From the NCBI RefSeq assembly GCF_014779655.1, contig NZ_JACXYX010000005.1, forward strand, positions 186,001-250,000: DNA of 64,000 nucleotides, written 5' to 3'. Position 1 is the stretch's first letter, and every line of letters starts with the position of its first letter. Source of the stretch: Nocardioides ganghwensis (GTDB lineage Bacteria > Actinomycetota > Actinomycetes > Propionibacteriales > Nocardioidaceae). Under the pieces are notes generated by a model. The model was not told the DNA's origin. It did no database searches and saw only the letters and a program-made list of their open reading frames with translations. This document shows, in pieces, positions 35,656 through 46,315 of this stretch. The translations under genes were made by a program, and so were the position numbers.

Positions 35656-36989
35656 TGAAGCAGCTCGCTCCGCTGGCAGCGGACCTGCCCGCCCCGGGAC
35701 TGGACGCGTTCGGGCAGGACCCGTGGTGGGTCATCCTGCTCAAGGCCGTCTTCATCTTCCTGATCCTGGTCCTGCTGACGCTCTTCAACATCTGGTTCGA
35801 GCGTCGCGTCGTGGCCCGGATGCAGCACCGCGTCGGCCCCAACGTGCACGGCCCCTTCGGCCTGCTCCAGTCGCTCGCCGACGGCGTCAAGCTCGCGCTG
35901 AAGGAGGACATCATCCCCAAGGCGGCCGACAAGGTCGTCTTCCTCCTGGCCCCGGTGATCGCCGTGGTGCCGGCCTTCGTCACCTGGGCGGTCATCCCGC
36001 TCGGGCCGACGGTCAACTTCTTCGGCCACCAGACGCCGCTGCAGCTCACCGACATGCCGGTGGCGGTGCTCTTCATGCTCGCCATCGCCTCGATCGGCAT
36101 CTACGGCATCGTCCTCGGCGGCTGGTCCTCCGGCTCGACCTACTCGCTGCTCGGCGGCCTGCGCTCGAGCGCGCAGATGATTTCCTACGAGGTCGCGATG
36201 GGCCTCGCCCTCGTCGCGGTCTTCCTCTACGCCGGCTCGATGTCCACCTCGGAGATCGTCGCCGCGCAGGACCGCCTGTGGTTCGGCCTGATCCTGCTGC
36301 CGTCCTTCGTCATCTACGTCATCTCGATGGTCGGCGAGACCAACCGTGCCCCCTTCGACCTCCCCGAGGCCGAGGGCGAGCTGGTCGGCGGCTTCCACAC
36401 CGAGTACTCCAGCCTGAAGTTCGCGCTGTTCTTCCTCGCCGAGTACATCAACCTCGCGACCGTGTCGGCCATCGCCACCACGCTGTTCCTCGGCGGCTGG
36501 GCCGCACCGTGGGGCATCGAGAACGTGTGGGAGGGCGCCAACAGCGGCTACTGGCCCCTGCTGTGGTTCTTCGGCAAGGTCTTCATCTTCATCTTCATGT
36601 TCGTCTGGCTGCGCGGCTCGCTGCCCCGCATGCGCTACGACCAGTTCATGGCGCTCGGCTGGAAGGTCCTCATCCCCGTCTCGCTGGCCTGGATCGTGGC
36701 CGTGGCCACCATCCGCGTCATCTCGATCGAGGGCAACATCGACCGCACCTACCTCGTCGCCGCCATCGCGGTGCTGCTCGTCCTGACCATCGGCCTGATG
36801 TTCGTCGGCGAGAAGAAGGCCGAGGAGGCGCCGGTCGAGGATAGCGAGGAGCCCCACGACGCGTTCGCCGGCGGGTTCCCCGTCCCGCCGATGCCGGCGG
36901 GAGGCCCCGTACGCGGTGGCGCCGCGCCGCTCACGTTCGCCACCGGCCGCACCACCGTCACCGCTTCAGCGGAGGAGAACCATGAGTGA
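35655..36989 (+). CDS. nuoH: NADH-quinone oxidoreductase subunit H
   Basis: A 444-residue membrane subunit with eight or so helices that helps form the quinone channel and couples the arm to proton pumping. Hallmarks are [19 protein letters not shown], the [15 protein letters not shown] segment, the acidic [25 protein letters not shown] loop and the [13 protein letters not shown] segment. A cytoplasmic C-terminal tail of about 60 residues, Gly/Pro/Ala-rich, extends beyond the usual end. It starts within TGATG with the nuoG stop and overlaps nuoI by 8 bases. Confidence 0.98.
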   Translation: MKQLAPLAADLPAPGLDAFGQDPWWVILLKAVFIFLILVLLTLFNIWFERRVVARMQHRVGPNVHGPFGLLQSLADGVKLALKEDIIPKAADKVVFLLAPVIAVVPAFVTWAVIPLGPTVNFFGHQTPLQLTDMPVAVLFMLAIASIGIYGIVLGGWSSGSTYSLLGGLRSSAQMISYEVAMGLALVAVFLYAGSMSTSEIVAAQDRLWFGLILLPSFVIYVISMVGETNRAPFDLPEAEGELVGGFHTEYSSLKFALFFLAEYINLATVSAIATTLFLGGWAAPWGIENVWEGANSGYWPLLWFFGKVFIFIFMFVWLRGSLPRMRYDQFMALGWKVLIPVSLAWIVAVATIRVISIEGNIDRTYLVAAIAVLLVLTIGLMFVGEKKAEEAPVEDSEEPHDAFAGGFPVPPMPAGGPVRGGAAPLTFATGRTTVTASAEENHE

Positions 36990-37542
36990 GTCCCCCCAGA
37001 ACCCCGGCCAGGAGTCCAAGGGGATCAAGGAGAGCTTCTGGGACCCGATCGCCGGGTTCGGCGTCACCTTCCGCACGATGTTCAAGAAGGTCGTCACCGA
37101 GCAGTACCCCTTCGAGAAGCTCCCGACGGCGCCCCGCTTCCACGGCCGGCACCAGCTCAACCGCTGGCCCGACGGCCTGGAGAAGTGCATCGGCTGCGAG
37201 CTGTGTGCATGGGCCTGCCCGGCCGACGCGATCTACGTCGAGGGCGCGTCCAACGTCGACCTCGAGGACGGCTCCGGCCGCTTCAGCCCCGGTGAGCGCT
37301 ACGGCCGCGTCTACCAGATCAACTACCTGCGCTGCATCCTGTGCGGGCTGTGCATCGAGGCGTGCCCGACGCGCGCGCTGACGATGACCAACGAGTACGA
37401 GCTGGCCGACAACAACCGGGCCGACCTGATCTACGAGAAGTCCGACCTGCTGGCCCCGCTGCTGCCCGGCATGGAGCAGCCGCCGCACCCGATGCGCCTC
37501 GGCGACGACGAGGGCGACTACTACAGGGGGACCACGCGATGA
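36982..37542 (+). CDS. nuoI: NADH-quinone oxidoreductase subunit I (N6a/N6b clusters)
   Basis: A 186-residue 8Fe-ferredoxin-like subunit linking the N-module chain to N2. Two complete CxxCxxCxxxCP motifs are present: C69, C72, C75 and C79, and C118, C121, C124 and C128. A short amphipathic N-terminus ([20 protein letters not shown]) would lie on the membrane. The ATG at 36982 lies inside the nuoH end and is preceded by GGAGGAGAA, a strong ribosome site. The 3' end overlaps nuoJ by four bases. Confidence 0.98.
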   Translation: MSESPQNPGQESKGIKESFWDPIAGFGVTFRTMFKKVVTEQYPFEKLPTAPRFHGRHQLNRWPDGLEKCIGCELCAWACPADAIYVEGASNVDLEDGSGRFSPGERYGRVYQINYLRCILCGLCIEACPTRALTMTNEYELADNNRADLIYEKSDLLAPLLPGMEQPPHPMRLGDDEGDYYRGTTR

Positions 37543-38396
37543 CGTTCTGGATCCTCGCCCCGATCATGGTCGCCGCCGCTCTCGGCATCCTGTTCGTCCG
37601 CAAGGCCGTGCACGCCGCGCTGCTGCTGGCCGTGGTGATGATCAGCCTGGCGTTCCTCTACGCCGTGCTCGACGCGCCGTTCCTGTTCGCGGTGCAGATC
37701 ATCGTCTACACCGGCGCCATCCTCATGTTGTTCCTGTTCGTGATGATGCTGATCGGCGTCGACGCCGCCGACTCGGTCGTGGAGACCATCCGCGGCCAGC
37801 GGGTGATGGCGGTCGTCCTCGGCCTGGCCTTCGGCACCGTGCTGGTGCTCGGCATCAGCCAGGTGACCTTCGGGGTCGTCGTCGGCCTCGACGAGGCCAA
37901 CGCCGGCGGCAACGTGCCGGCCATCGCCAACATCCTGTTCTCCCGCTACGTCTTCGCCTTCGAGGCCACCAGCGCCCTGCTCATCACCGCCGCGCTGGGC
38001 GCGATGGTGCTGGCGCACCGCGAGCGCCTCACGCCGAAGGCCGGCCAGGCCGAGCTCGCCGCGCAGCGGATGCGCGACTACGCCGAGCACGGCAAGCACC
38101 TCGGGCCGCTGCCCTCGCCGGGCGTCTACGCCCGGCACAACGCGGTCGACACCCCGGCGCTCCTGCCGGACGGCACCGCTGCCGAGTCCTCGGTGTCCCG
38201 AGTGCTCGCCGCCCGCGGCACCGTCCGGTCCGCTCCCGCGCTCGCCGACGACATCGACGACGTACGCCGCCAGCTGGCCGGCCTCGAGGGGCACAGCGAC
38301 CCGGCCGCGATGCCCGAGACCTCCGGCAAGGCCGGCGCGCCCGCCAGCACCGAAGAGGACGTGGACAAGCACGTGGACAAGGACGTGGACAAGTGA
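37539..38396 (+). CDS. nuoJ: NADH-quinone oxidoreductase subunit J with long C-terminal tail
   Basis: A 285-residue membrane subunit. The first 165 residues hold five helices with the family segment [20 protein letters not shown] (about 49-68), needed for conformational coupling. A hydrophilic tail of about 120 residues follows, ending in three DVDK-type repeats. The tail is far longer than in Escherichia coli NuoJ, though extended NuoJ proteins are known in actinobacteria. The ATG overlaps the nuoI stop; the tail's last codons overlap the nuoK GTG. Confidence 0.97.
   Translation: MTFWILAPIMVAAALGILFVRKAVHAALLLAVVMISLAFLYAVLDAPFLFAVQIIVYTGAILMLFLFVMMLIGVDAADSVVETIRGQRVMAVVLGLAFGTVLVLGISQVTFGVVVGLDEANAGGNVPAIANILFSRYVFAFEATSALLITAALGAMVLAHRERLTPKAGQAELAAQRMRDYAEHGKHLGPLPSPGVYARHNAVDTPALLPDGTAAESSVSRVLAARGTVRSAPALADDIDDVRRQLAGLEGHSDPAAMPETSGKAGAPASTEEDVDKHVDKDVDK
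38358..38393 (+). repeat. 12-base tandem repeat at the nuoJ 3' end
   Basis: GACGTGGACAAG is repeated three times (one copy with CAC in place of the first GAC), encoding DVDK, HVDK and DVDK just before the stop. The last copy runs into the nuoK start. Confidence 0.85.
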
Positions 38397-38686
38397 CCCA
38401 GTACATCGTCCTGTCGGCGATCCTCTTCACGATCGGCTGCGTGGGTGTCCTCACCCGCCGCAACGCGATCGTGGTGTTCATGTGCGTCGAGCTGATGCTC
38501 AACGCCTGCAACCTGGCGTTCGTCGCCTTCGCCCGCCAGCACGGCAACCTCGACGGCCAGATCACCGCGTTCTTCGTGATGGTGGTCGCCGCCGCGGAGG
38601 TCGTGATCGGGCTCGCGATCATCATGACCATCTTCCGCACCCGACGCTCGGCCTCGGTCGACGACGCCAGCCTGCTGAAGTACTGA
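38393..38686 (+). CDS. nuoK: NADH-quinone oxidoreductase subunit K
   Basis: A 97-residue membrane subunit with three helices. The conserved membrane glutamates of the proton path lie in [17 protein letters not shown] and [14 protein letters not shown]. It is an Mrp-like antiporter-associated subunit. The GTG start overlaps the nuoJ stop by four bases. A 10-base gap with AGGGAG separates it from nuoL. Confidence 0.98.
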   Translation: MTQYIVLSAILFTIGCVGVLTRRNAIVVFMCVELMLNACNLAFVAFARQHGNLDGQITAFFVMVVAAAEVVIGLAIIMTIFRTRRSASVDDASLLKY

Positions 38687-38696
38687 GGGAGCGCTC

Positions 38697-40691
38697 GTGA
38701 ACCTGTTGTCCCACTCGGCGCTGCTCGTCGGCCTGCCCATGGCCGAGGAAGGAGCCCACGCGCCCGTGGTCGCGCCCGACATGGGTGCCGGCGGCGTGTT
38801 CGACCTGCTGTGGCTGGTCATCGCGCTGCCCGTGCTCGGCGCTGTCCTGCTGCTCGGCGTGGCTCCGTTCCTCCCGCCGTCGCTGAGGGCGACCGTCGAC
38901 AAGCACGGCCACCTGCTCGGCACGGCGATGGCCGCGCTCTCCTTCGTGCTCAGCCTGGTGCTGTTCGTGACGCTGCTCGGCCGCGACGCGGAGGAGCGTC
39001 AGATCGGCCAGCAGCTGTGGACCTGGTTCGAGACCGGGTCGCTCACCGTCGGCATGGACCTGCTCTACGACCCGCTGGCCGCGCTGTTCCTGCTCCTCAT
39101 CACCGGCGTCGGCTCGCTGATCCACGTCTACGCCATCGGCTACATGGAGCACGACCCGCGCCGCCGCCGGTTCTTCGGCTACCTCAACCTCTTCGTCGCC
39201 GCGATGCTCACGCTGGTCCTCTCGGCGAACTTCGTGGGCCTGTTCCTGGGCTGGGAGGGCGTCGGCCTGGCGTCCTACCTCCTCATCGGGTTCTGGCAGC
39301 ACAAGCCGTCCGCGGCCGCCGCGGCCAAGAAGGCCTTCGTCATCAACCGCGTCGGTGACATCGGCCTGTCGCTGGCGATCGCGCTGATGTTCGCGACGTT
39401 CGGCACCACCGACTTCGGCGCGGTCAGCGAGCTGGCCGGCGAGGCCGACCAGGGCACGCTCAACGCCCTCGGCCTGCTGCTCCTGCTCGGCGCCTGCGGC
39501 AAGTCCGCGCAGGTCCCGCTCCAGGCCTGGCTGCTCGACGCGATGGAGGGCCCGACCCCGGTCTCCGCCCTCATCCACGCCGCGACCATGGTCACCGCCG
39601 GCGTCTACCTCGTGGTCCGCGCCAACTTCATCTACGAGCTCACCCCCGTGGCGCAGACCGCGGTCGTGGTCGTCGCGACGGTCACGCTCCTGTGGGGTGC
39701 GATCCTCGGCTGCGCCAAGGACGACATCAAGAAGGCGCTGGCCGGCTCGACCATGAGCCAGATCGGCTACATGATGCTCGCCGCGGGCCTCGGCCCGGCC
39801 GGCTACCCCTACGCGATCTTCCACCTGCTCACCCACGGCTTCTTCAAGGCCAACATGTTCCTGGGAGCCGGCTCGGTGATGCACGGGATGAACGACGACG
39901 TCGACATGCGTCACTACGGCGCGCTCCGCAAGGCGATGCCGGTCACGTTCCTGACCTTCGCCATGGGCTACCTCGCGATCATCGGCTTCCCCGGCTTCTC
40001 CGGCTTCTGGTCCAAGGACCGGATCATCGAGACCGCGCTCGCCGAGAACCTGCTCGTCGGGATCCTCGCGCTGCTGGGCGCCGGCATCACCGCGTTCTAC
40101 ATGACCCGGCTGATGCTGATGACCTTCTTCACCAGCAAGCGCTGGGAGGAGGACGTCCACCCGCACGAGTCGCCCCGGGTCATGACGGTGCCGCTCATCG
40201 TGCTGGCCGCGCTCTCGGTCCTCGGCGGCGTGCTGCTGCTCGGCGACTGGATCAAGACCTGGCTCGAGCCGGTCACCGGCACCGTGGAGCACCACGAGCC
40301 CCCGCTGCCGGCGATCGTGATCACCCTGATCATCACCGCGGTCGTCGCGATCGGCGTCGCCGCCGCCTGGTTCCTCGTGGGCAGGCGCGAGATCCCGCGC
40401 GAGGCCCCGCGCGACGTGTCCTTCGCGACCCGTGCGGCGCGCGCCGACCTCTACGGCGACGCGATCAACGACGCGGTCGTCGTACGCCCCGGTGCCGGGC
40501 TCGTCGGCGGGCTCACCGCCTTCGACCGCCACGGTGTCGACGGTGCCGTCGAGGGTGGCTCGCTCGCCGTCGGCGGCCTGTCCTCCACGCTGCGGCGTGT
40601 GCAGAACGGCTTCGTACGCTCCTACGCCCTGTCCCTCCTCGGTGGCGCCCTGCTGGTCGTCCTGGCTCTCCTGGCGGTGAACCTCCGATGA
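38697..40691 (+). CDS. nuoL: NADH-quinone oxidoreductase subunit L
   Basis: A 664-residue Mrp-antiporter-like proton-pumping subunit at the far end of the membrane arm, with a long lateral helix near its C-terminus. Typical segments are the [14 protein letters not shown] and [30 protein letters not shown] regions and the GWEGVG/GKSAQVP Lys and Glu channel residues. The GTG at 38697 has GAGGGAGCG upstream. The stop overlaps nuoM by four bases. Confidence 0.98.
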   Translation: MNLLSHSALLVGLPMAEEGAHAPVVAPDMGAGGVFDLLWLVIALPVLGAVLLLGVAPFLPPSLRATVDKHGHLLGTAMAALSFVLSLVLFVTLLGRDAEERQIGQQLWTWFETGSLTVGMDLLYDPLAALFLLLITGVGSLIHVYAIGYMEHDPRRRRFFGYLNLFVAAMLTLVLSANFVGLFLGWEGVGLASYLLIGFWQHKPSAAAAAKKAFVINRVGDIGLSLAIALMFATFGTTDFGAVSELAGEADQGTLNALGLLLLLGACGKSAQVPLQAWLLDAMEGPTPVSALIHAATMVTAGVYLVVRANFIYELTPVAQTAVVVVATVTLLWGAILGCAKDDIKKALAGSTMSQIGYMMLAAGLGPAGYPYAIFHLLTHGFFKANMFLGAGSVMHGMNDDVDMRHYGALRKAMPVTFLTFAMGYLAIIGFPGFSGFWSKDRIIETALAENLLVGILALLGAGITAFYMTRLMLMTFFTSKRWEEDVHPHESPRVMTVPLIVLAALSVLGGVLLLGDWIKTWLEPVTGTVEHHEPPLPAIVITLIITAVVAIGVAAAWFLVGRREIPREAPRDVSFATRAARADLYGDAINDAVVVRPGAGLVGGLTAFDRHGVDGAVEGGSLAVGGLSSTLRRVQNGFVRSYALSLLGGALLVVLALLAVNLR

Positions 40692-42175
40692 TCCTCACCA
40701 TCCTGATCCTGCTGCCGCTGCTCGGCGCGGTCGTCACGGCCCTCGTGCCCGGCGCGCTCGCGCGGCTGGTCGGCCTCGGCTTCTCCGCGGCGACCCTGGT
40801 CGTCGGCGTCGTCGTCGCCACCCGGTACTCCCTGGGCGGGGGCATGCAGCTCACCGAGACCCGTACGTGGATCGAGTCGCTCGGGGTCCACTACGCCCTC
40901 GGCGTCGACGGCCTCGGCCTGCTCATGGTGCTGCTCACCGTCGTCCTCGTGCCGATCGTGCTGCTCGCCGGCTGGAACGAGTCCGAGGCCGAGGGCAACA
41001 ACGGCGCCCGGTCGTTCTTCGCCTGGACTCTCGCGCTCGAGGCCATGTCGCTGGCGGTGTTCACCGCCACCGACGTGCTCCTCTTCTACGTCGTGTTCGA
41101 GGCCACGCTCATCCCGGCCTACTTCCTCATCGGCGGCTTCGGCCGGGCCGGTCGGGGACGTGCCGCGACCAAGTTCCTCATCTACCAGCTCGCCGGCGGG
41201 CTCATCATGCTCGCCTCGGTGATCGGGCTCTACGTGGTCTCGGCCGACGCCGGCAACCCGAGCTTCCTGATCAGCGACCTCGCGGCGCTCGACATCGACG
41301 AGACCACCCAGCGCTGGCTGTTCGTCGGCTTCTTCATCGCCTTCGCGATCAAGGCGCCGATGTTCCCGGTGCACACCTGGCTGGCCGACACCACCGAGAA
41401 GGCGACCACCGGCACCTCGGTGCTCCTGGTCTGCATCCTCGACAAGATCGGCACCTTCGGCATGCTGCGGTTCTGCCTCGGCCTGCTGCCGGACGCCTCG
41501 CAGTGGGCGACGCCGGTCGTGGTGGTGCTCGCGCTCATCTCGATCATCTACGGCGCGCTCGTGGCCATCGGCCAGGACGACGTGCTGCGCCTGATCGGTC
41601 TGACGTCGCTCTCGCACTTCGGCTTCATCGTGCTGGGCATCTTCGTGTTCAGCCCGACGGGCGGCACCGGCGCGATCCTCTACATGGTCAACCACGGCAT
41701 CGCGACCGCCCTGATGTTCCTGGTGGCGGGTTTCCTGATCCACCGGACGGGGACGGCGTCGATCCGCGAGATGGCCGGCGTGGAGAAGAGCGCCCCGGTG
41801 CTGGCGGGCTTCTTCCTGGTCGGCGGCCTCGCGGCGGCCGGCCTGCCCGGCCTGTCGCCGTTCGTCTCGGAGATGCTGGTCATCGTCGCCGCGTTCGACC
41901 ACCACTGGCTGGTCGGCTCGGTCGCGGTGCTGGCCATCGTGCTGGCGGCGTTCTACGCGCTCTGGATGTACCAGCGCACCATGACCGGCCCGGACCGCCC
42001 AGGCGTCGCCCCGGTGGTCGACCTCGACCGGCGTGAGGTCGGCATCCTCGCGCCGCTGCTGCTCGCGCTCGTGCTGTTCGGCTTCTACCCGATGCCGCTG
42101 CTCGACGTCATCAACCCGTTCGTCCACGACTCGCTCGCGGCGGTGGGCATCGGCCAGGAGGGTGGTCCCCAGTGA
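40688..42175 (+). CDS. nuoM: NADH-quinone oxidoreductase subunit M
   Basis: A 495-residue proton-pumping subunit homologous to NuoL and NuoN, with about fourteen membrane helices. The channel residues lie in [18 protein letters not shown] and [23 protein letters not shown], and the [25 protein letters not shown] segment is typical. The ATG overlaps the nuoL stop (GATGATC context), and its 3' end overlaps the nuoN GTG. Confidence 0.98.
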   Translation: MILTILILLPLLGAVVTALVPGALARLVGLGFSAATLVVGVVVATRYSLGGGMQLTETRTWIESLGVHYALGVDGLGLLMVLLTVVLVPIVLLAGWNESEAEGNNGARSFFAWTLALEAMSLAVFTATDVLLFYVVFEATLIPAYFLIGGFGRAGRGRAATKFLIYQLAGGLIMLASVIGLYVVSADAGNPSFLISDLAALDIDETTQRWLFVGFFIAFAIKAPMFPVHTWLADTTEKATTGTSVLLVCILDKIGTFGMLRFCLGLLPDASQWATPVVVVLALISIIYGALVAIGQDDVLRLIGLTSLSHFGFIVLGIFVFSPTGGTGAILYMVNHGIATALMFLVAGFLIHRTGTASIREMAGVEKSAPVLAGFFLVGGLAAAGLPGLSPFVSEMLVIVAAFDHHWLVGSVAVLAIVLAAFYALWMYQRTMTGPDRPGVAPVVDLDRREVGILAPLLLALVLFGFYPMPLLDVINPFVHDSLAAVGIGQEGGPQ

Positions 42176-43764
42176 CCGAGTTCGTGAAGCCCAGCATCGA
42201 GTACTTCGAGCTCTGGCCGCTGCTGGTCGTCTTCGGTGTCGCCTGCCTCGGCGTCGTCGTGGAGGCGTTCCTGCCGCGCACGCTGCGCTACCCCGTCCAG
42301 GTGGTCCTCGCCCTCGGCGGCCTCGCCCTCGCGCTCGTCGGCGTGGTGCTGGTCGCGCAGGACGTGCAGACGTACGAGGACGGCGCCGCGCGCGGCATCC
42401 TCGCGGTCGGCGGCACGATCGCCGTCGACGGGCCGAGCCTGTTCATCTGGGGCCTGGTCCTCGCGCTGTCCATCGCCGGGGTCCTGCTCTTCGCCGAGCG
42501 TCACCTCGACGGCGGGGTCTCGGCCTTCGCCGGCCAGGCCGCCGCGGTGCCCGGCACCGACGCGGAGACCGCGTCCATCGCGGCCAACCGCGAGCACACC
42601 GAGGTCTACCCCCTCATGGTGTTCGCGGTCTTCGGCATGATGCTGTTCCCGGCCGCCAACGACCTGCTCACCATGTTCGTCGGCCTCGAGATCCTGTCGC
42701 TGCCGCTCTACCTGCTCAGCGGCCTCGCGCGGCGTCGTCGCCTGCTCAGCCAGGAGGCCGCGCTCAAGTACTTCCTGCTCGGCGCGTTCTCGTCCGGTTT
42801 CTTCCTCTACGGCGCGGCCCTGCTCTACGGCTTCGCCGGCTCCATGGACTTCGCCGCGATCAACGAGGCCGTGCGCAACGACGTCGGCAGCTCGAGCCTG
42901 CTGCTGATCGGCACCGGCCTGATGTCGGTCGGCCTGCTCTTCAAGGTCGGCGCGGTGCCGTTCCAGGCGTGGACCCCCGACGTCTACCAGGGGGCGCCGA
43001 CCCCGGTCACGGCCTTCATGGCCGCCGGCACGAAGGTCGCCGCCTTCGGCGCGATCATGCGCCTCTACTACGTCGCGCTCGGCGCGGACCGCTGGTCCTG
43101 GCAGCCGATGCTGTGGATCATCGCGATCCTGTCGATGTTCGTCGGCGCCGCGCTCGCCATCACCCAGAGCGACATCAAGCGCCTGCTGGCCTACTCCTCG
43201 GTGGCGCACACCGGCTTCATCCTCACCGGCGTGCTGGGCGTGCAGGCCTCCGGGCAGCTCGCGACCGGCGAGATCAGCTCGGTGCAGGCGGTGCTGTTCT
43301 ACCTCGCGACCTACGGCTTCGCGACGATCGGCGCCTTCGCGGTCGTCGGCCTCGTGCGCGACGGCGGTGGCGAGACCACCGCGATCGACCGCTGGGCCGG
43401 CCTCGGCAAGGAGTCGCCCGTGGTGGCGGGCGTGTTCGCCTTCTTCCTGCTGGCGATGGCGGGCATCCCGCTCACGTCCGGGTTCGTCGGCAAGCTCGCG
43501 GTGTTCTCCGTGGCCCTCGCCGCCGGTGCCTGGCCCGTGGTGGTGGCGGCCGTGCTCGCCAGCATCATCGCCGCGTTCCTCTACATCCGGGTCATCAAGG
43601 TCATGTACTTCGACGAGCCCGTCGGGGCCGGCCCGAGCGTGGCGTACCCGTCCGTGCTGACCGCGACGACCATCGCCGTCGGCGTGGCCGTGACCCTCGT
43701 CCTCGGCGTGCTGCCGGGGCCGGTGCTCGACCTGGCGGCGGTTGCGGGAGAATTCATCAGGTGA
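42172..43764 (+). CDS. nuoN: NADH-quinone oxidoreductase subunit N
   Basis: A 530-residue third antiporter-like pump subunit completing the fourteen-gene complex I. Channel residues lie in MFVGLEILSLPLYLLSG and KVGAVPFQAWTPDVYQGAPTPVTAFMA, and the ALAITQSDIKRLLAYSSVAHTGF segment is standard. The GTG overlaps nuoM. The stop overlaps the polyprenyl synthase GTG by four bases (GTGA), tying respiratory complex assembly to quinone side-chain synthesis. Confidence 0.98.
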   Translation: MTEFVKPSIEYFELWPLLVVFGVACLGVVVEAFLPRTLRYPVQVVLALGGLALALVGVVLVAQDVQTYEDGAARGILAVGGTIAVDGPSLFIWGLVLALSIAGVLLFAERHLDGGVSAFAGQAAAVPGTDAETASIAANREHTEVYPLMVFAVFGMMLFPAANDLLTMFVGLEILSLPLYLLSGLARRRRLLSQEAALKYFLLGAFSSGFFLYGAALLYGFAGSMDFAAINEAVRNDVGSSSLLLIGTGLMSVGLLFKVGAVPFQAWTPDVYQGAPTPVTAFMAAGTKVAAFGAIMRLYYVALGADRWSWQPMLWIIAILSMFVGAALAITQSDIKRLLAYSSVAHTGFILTGVLGVQASGQLATGEISSVQAVLFYLATYGFATIGAFAVVGLVRDGGGETTAIDRWAGLGKESPVVAGVFAFFLLAMAGIPLTSGFVGKLAVFSVALAAGAWPVVVAAVLASIIAAFLYIRVIKVMYFDEPVGAGPSVAYPSVLTATTIAVGVAVTLVLGVLPGPVLDLAAVAGEFIR

Positions 43765-44759
43765 CCGACTCTCCCCTCGCACTGCCTGTCGTCGACGCCG
43801 CTCTCGAGCAGCGGCTGGTCGAGCGGCTGGCGCGCATCGAGGAGCTGCTCGCCGAGCACTGCCGGGGGCGTGCGGACTTCGTCTCCGAGGCCGCGACCCA
43901 CCTGATGATGGCCGGCGGCAAGCGGTTCCGGCCGCTGCTGGTGCTGCTGGCCGCCGAGACCGGGCCCGACCCTGACGCCGACGAGGTGCACACCGCTGCC
44001 TGCGTCGTCGAGCTCACCCACGTCGCCTCGCTCTACCACGACGACGTCATGGACGAGGCCGACCTGCGGCGCGGTGCGGCCACGGGCAACGCCCGCTGGG
44101 GCAACAACGTCGCGATCCTCACCGGCGACTTCCTCTTCGGCCGGTCGTCGGAGCTCACCGCCGACCTCGGCCCGGAGGCCGTACGGATCCAGGCGCAGAC
44201 CTTCACCCGCCTCGTCGAGGGCCAGATCATGGAGACGGTCCCGCCCGGTCCCGGCGAGGACCCGCTCGCGCACTACCTCGACGTCGTCGCCGGCAAGACC
44301 GGCTCGCTGATCGCGACCTCGGCGCGCTACGGCGCGATGTTCAGCGGGGCGCGGCCCGAGGTCGTCGAGGCGCTCAGCGCCTACGGCGAGATCGTCGGGT
44401 CGGCGTTCCAGCTCACCGACGACATCCTCGACATCGCATCGGAGTCCGACGCCTCCGGCAAGACGCCCGGCACGGACCTCCGCGAAGGCGTGCCGACCCT
44501 CCCGGTCCTGATGGCGCAGGCCTCGACCGACCCGGCCGACGCCCGCCTGCTGTCGCTGCTCGGTCGCCCGCTCACCGACGACGCCGAGCACGCCGAGGCA
44601 CTCGAGCTGATGCGCGCGCACCCCGCGATGGACCAGGCCCGCGACCACGTGCTCGCCGAGGCCGCTCGCGCCAAGAAGCTCCTCGAGGCCCTCGACCCCG
44701 GTCCCGTCCGCGAGGCGCTGGAGTCCTTCGCCGACATCGTGGCCACGCGCACGTCCTGA
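43761..44759 (+). CDS. Long-chain all-trans polyprenyl diphosphate synthase (menaquinone side chain)
   Basis: A 332-residue class I prenyltransferase that builds the chain MenA attaches to the naphthoate ring. The first Asp-rich motif is DDVMDEAD (D94, D95, D98) with the basic RR that follows (LRRG), and the second is TDDILD (D220, D221, D224). Small residues (A89, S90) sit four and five positions before the first motif, which is the pattern for long chains (C35-C45) rather than a short-chain stop. It is the fifteenth cistron of the nuo operon. The exact chain length cannot be read. GTG 43761 is fixed by the overlap with nuoN. Confidence 0.94.
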   Translation: MTDSPLALPVVDAALEQRLVERLARIEELLAEHCRGRADFVSEAATHLMMAGGKRFRPLLVLLAAETGPDPDADEVHTAACVVELTHVASLYHDDVMDEADLRRGAATGNARWGNNVAILTGDFLFGRSSELTADLGPEAVRIQAQTFTRLVEGQIMETVPPGPGEDPLAHYLDVVAGKTGSLIATSARYGAMFSGARPEVVEALSAYGEIVGSAFQLTDDILDIASESDASGKTPGTDLREGVPTLPVLMAQASTDPADARLLSLLGRPLTDDAEHAEALELMRAHPAMDQARDHVLAEAARAKKLLEALDPGPVREALESFADIVATRTS

Positions 44760-44775
44760 CGCGGGCTCGCCCGCG
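44760..44775. terminator. Terminator at the end of the nuo operon
   Basis: Perfect CGCGGG / CCCGCG arms with a CTCG loop lie one base after the polyprenyl synthase stop, between convergent genes. It is short and GC-rich, with no T-run. Confidence 0.6.
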
Positions 44776-44783
44776 ACGCTGTC

Positions 44784-46115
44784 TCACACCTGCTCCTGCT
44801 GGGGCGCCGGTGCCAGCTCCCTCGAGTGCCGGTCCCAGATGGTGTCGAAGTGCGCGACGTACGCGTCGTGGATCCGGGGCCGCGGGATCATGACCACCAG
44901 CTCGTCGTTGAGCAGGGAGACGTCGGACCAGTTCTCGGAGCCCGTCCACACCGCTCGGGTCGCCGAGCCGTCCCAGGTGCCGTCGACCGACATCCACTTC
45001 TCGTGGACGAAGTGCTCCCAGCCGGAGTCCTCGAACCCGGTGGCGACGTCTCCGTCGACGTCGAGGGAGGCGCTCCGGATGCGAACGCCGGCGCGGACCA
45101 GCGTCTCCACGACGTCCGGCCCGGCGGCGCTCACCAGCGCCTGGACCCGGCATCCGGCGCCGCTCAGCCGGGCGACCCGCCGGGCCAGGTCGAGGCCACG
45201 CTGACCGCGCCAGCCGTACATGCTGATGCGGACGACGGTCCGGCCCGCCTCCCCGGTTCCCGGCGGCGCGTCACATGTGACGCCGGTGAGGCGCTCGGCG
45301 ACGGCATCGGCACCGGGGCTCGCTGACGGTCCCGCCCCGACGCTCGTCGTGACGTCACCGTGCGTCACCCGCACCTCGGGTGCCTCGACGTGGCGGTCCG
45401 CGGCGAGCTCGTCGAAGACCCGGCCGTAGTCGACGTACAGCTGCTCGCTGCCGGTGAAGGTGACGAGGTCGTTCCAGTGGACCCCGGCGGCGTAGCCGGT
45501 CAGGTTGGCGGACCCCAGCATCACCACGTGCGGCTGACCGCCGGTCGCGGAGAACAGGTAGACCTTCATGTGCTGGTTCCCGCGGTCGCCGAGCCGGCAG
45601 CTGGCGTGGCAGACCTTGACGAAGCTCGGCGCCGCTCCCGCTCCGGCCTCGCTGCCGGGGTCGCAGGCGCCGCGGCTCGACAGCGCGTCCGTACCCAGGA
45701 GCCGCCGCAGGTCACGGGACGACTCGGAGACGAAGTTGTCGTTGAGGACGACCTGGACGGTGACGTGGCGCTGGGTGCACGCCCGGGCGAGCGCCTCGGC
45801 GATGTCAGGCCGGTCGAAGCTGTAGGCCGCCATCCGGATCGTGCCGTGGTGCGGGGTGGCGTCGATGGCTCGGCGGATGTGGTCGGCGATCCGGTTCTGC
45901 GCGGCCTTGTCACCGGTCGGGTCGTTGAAGACGACTGCAGCGCTCGGAGGCGTCGCAGTCGGTGCTGCCGGCACGGGCGCGACGCCGCGTGCGGGCAGCG
46001 GCGACGAGGCGGCCGGGTCGCCCCCGAGTGCTGCACCCAGCGCGGGCGTTGCCAGCGCCGTCGCCAGCCCCACAGCGATCGCTGCCGCCAGGAGTGAGGT
46101 CCGCATCTCGATCAC
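44784..46115 (-). CDS. Secreted phospholipase D-like (HKD) protein
   Basis: A 443-residue exported protein of the PLD superfamily. The signal peptide is about 1-28 (SLLAAAIAVGLATALATPALG). Two PLDc halves follow. The first has H-M-K in NQHMKVYLFS with GSANLTG. The second has H-E-K-x4-D in VHEKWMSVDG with GSENWSD. In the first motif the family Asp after HxK is missing (Ser/Ala region), while the second is complete; a one-sided active site is seen in some non-nuclease members. The GTG at 46115 was used; an in-frame ATG 9 bases further in is equally possible. It is convergent with the nuo operon. The substrate (phospholipid or nucleic acid) is unknown. Confidence 0.82.
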   Translation of the reverse strand: MIEMRTSLLAAAIAVGLATALATPALGAALGGDPAASSPLPARGVAPVPAAPTATPPSAAVVFNDPTGDKAAQNRIADHIRRAIDATPHHGTIRMAAYSFDRPDIAEALARACTQRHVTVQVVLNDNFVSESSRDLRRLLGTDALSSRGACDPGSEAGAGAAPSFVKVCHASCRLGDRGNQHMKVYLFSATGGQPHVVMLGSANLTGYAAGVHWNDLVTFTGSEQLYVDYGRVFDELAADRHVEAPEVRVTHGDVTTSVGAGPSASPGADAVAERLTGVTCDAPPGTGEAGRTVVRISMYGWRGQRGLDLARRVARLSGAGCRVQALVSAAGPDVVETLVRAGVRIRSASLDVDGDVATGFEDSGWEHFVHEKWMSVDGTWDGSATRAVWTGSENWSDVSLLNDELVVMIPRPRIHDAYVAHFDTIWDRHSRELAPAPQQEQV

Positions 46116-46315
46116 CCGATCCCGTACGGCGGGAACCTCCCGCCTCCTGGATCGACCGTCGCTCCGCCGTGTGTCCCTGCGCCCGAGCCCGGGATCTCAG
46201 CCGCTCCGGGAATCGTCGGACAGGCCCGGGAGCGCAGCCTCAGCCAGCGGCCGCCGGCGGGTCGTGCGGGCGCTCGGGTCCTGACGGTCCCGGTCGCGCG
46301 TGGGACTGCGGACCC

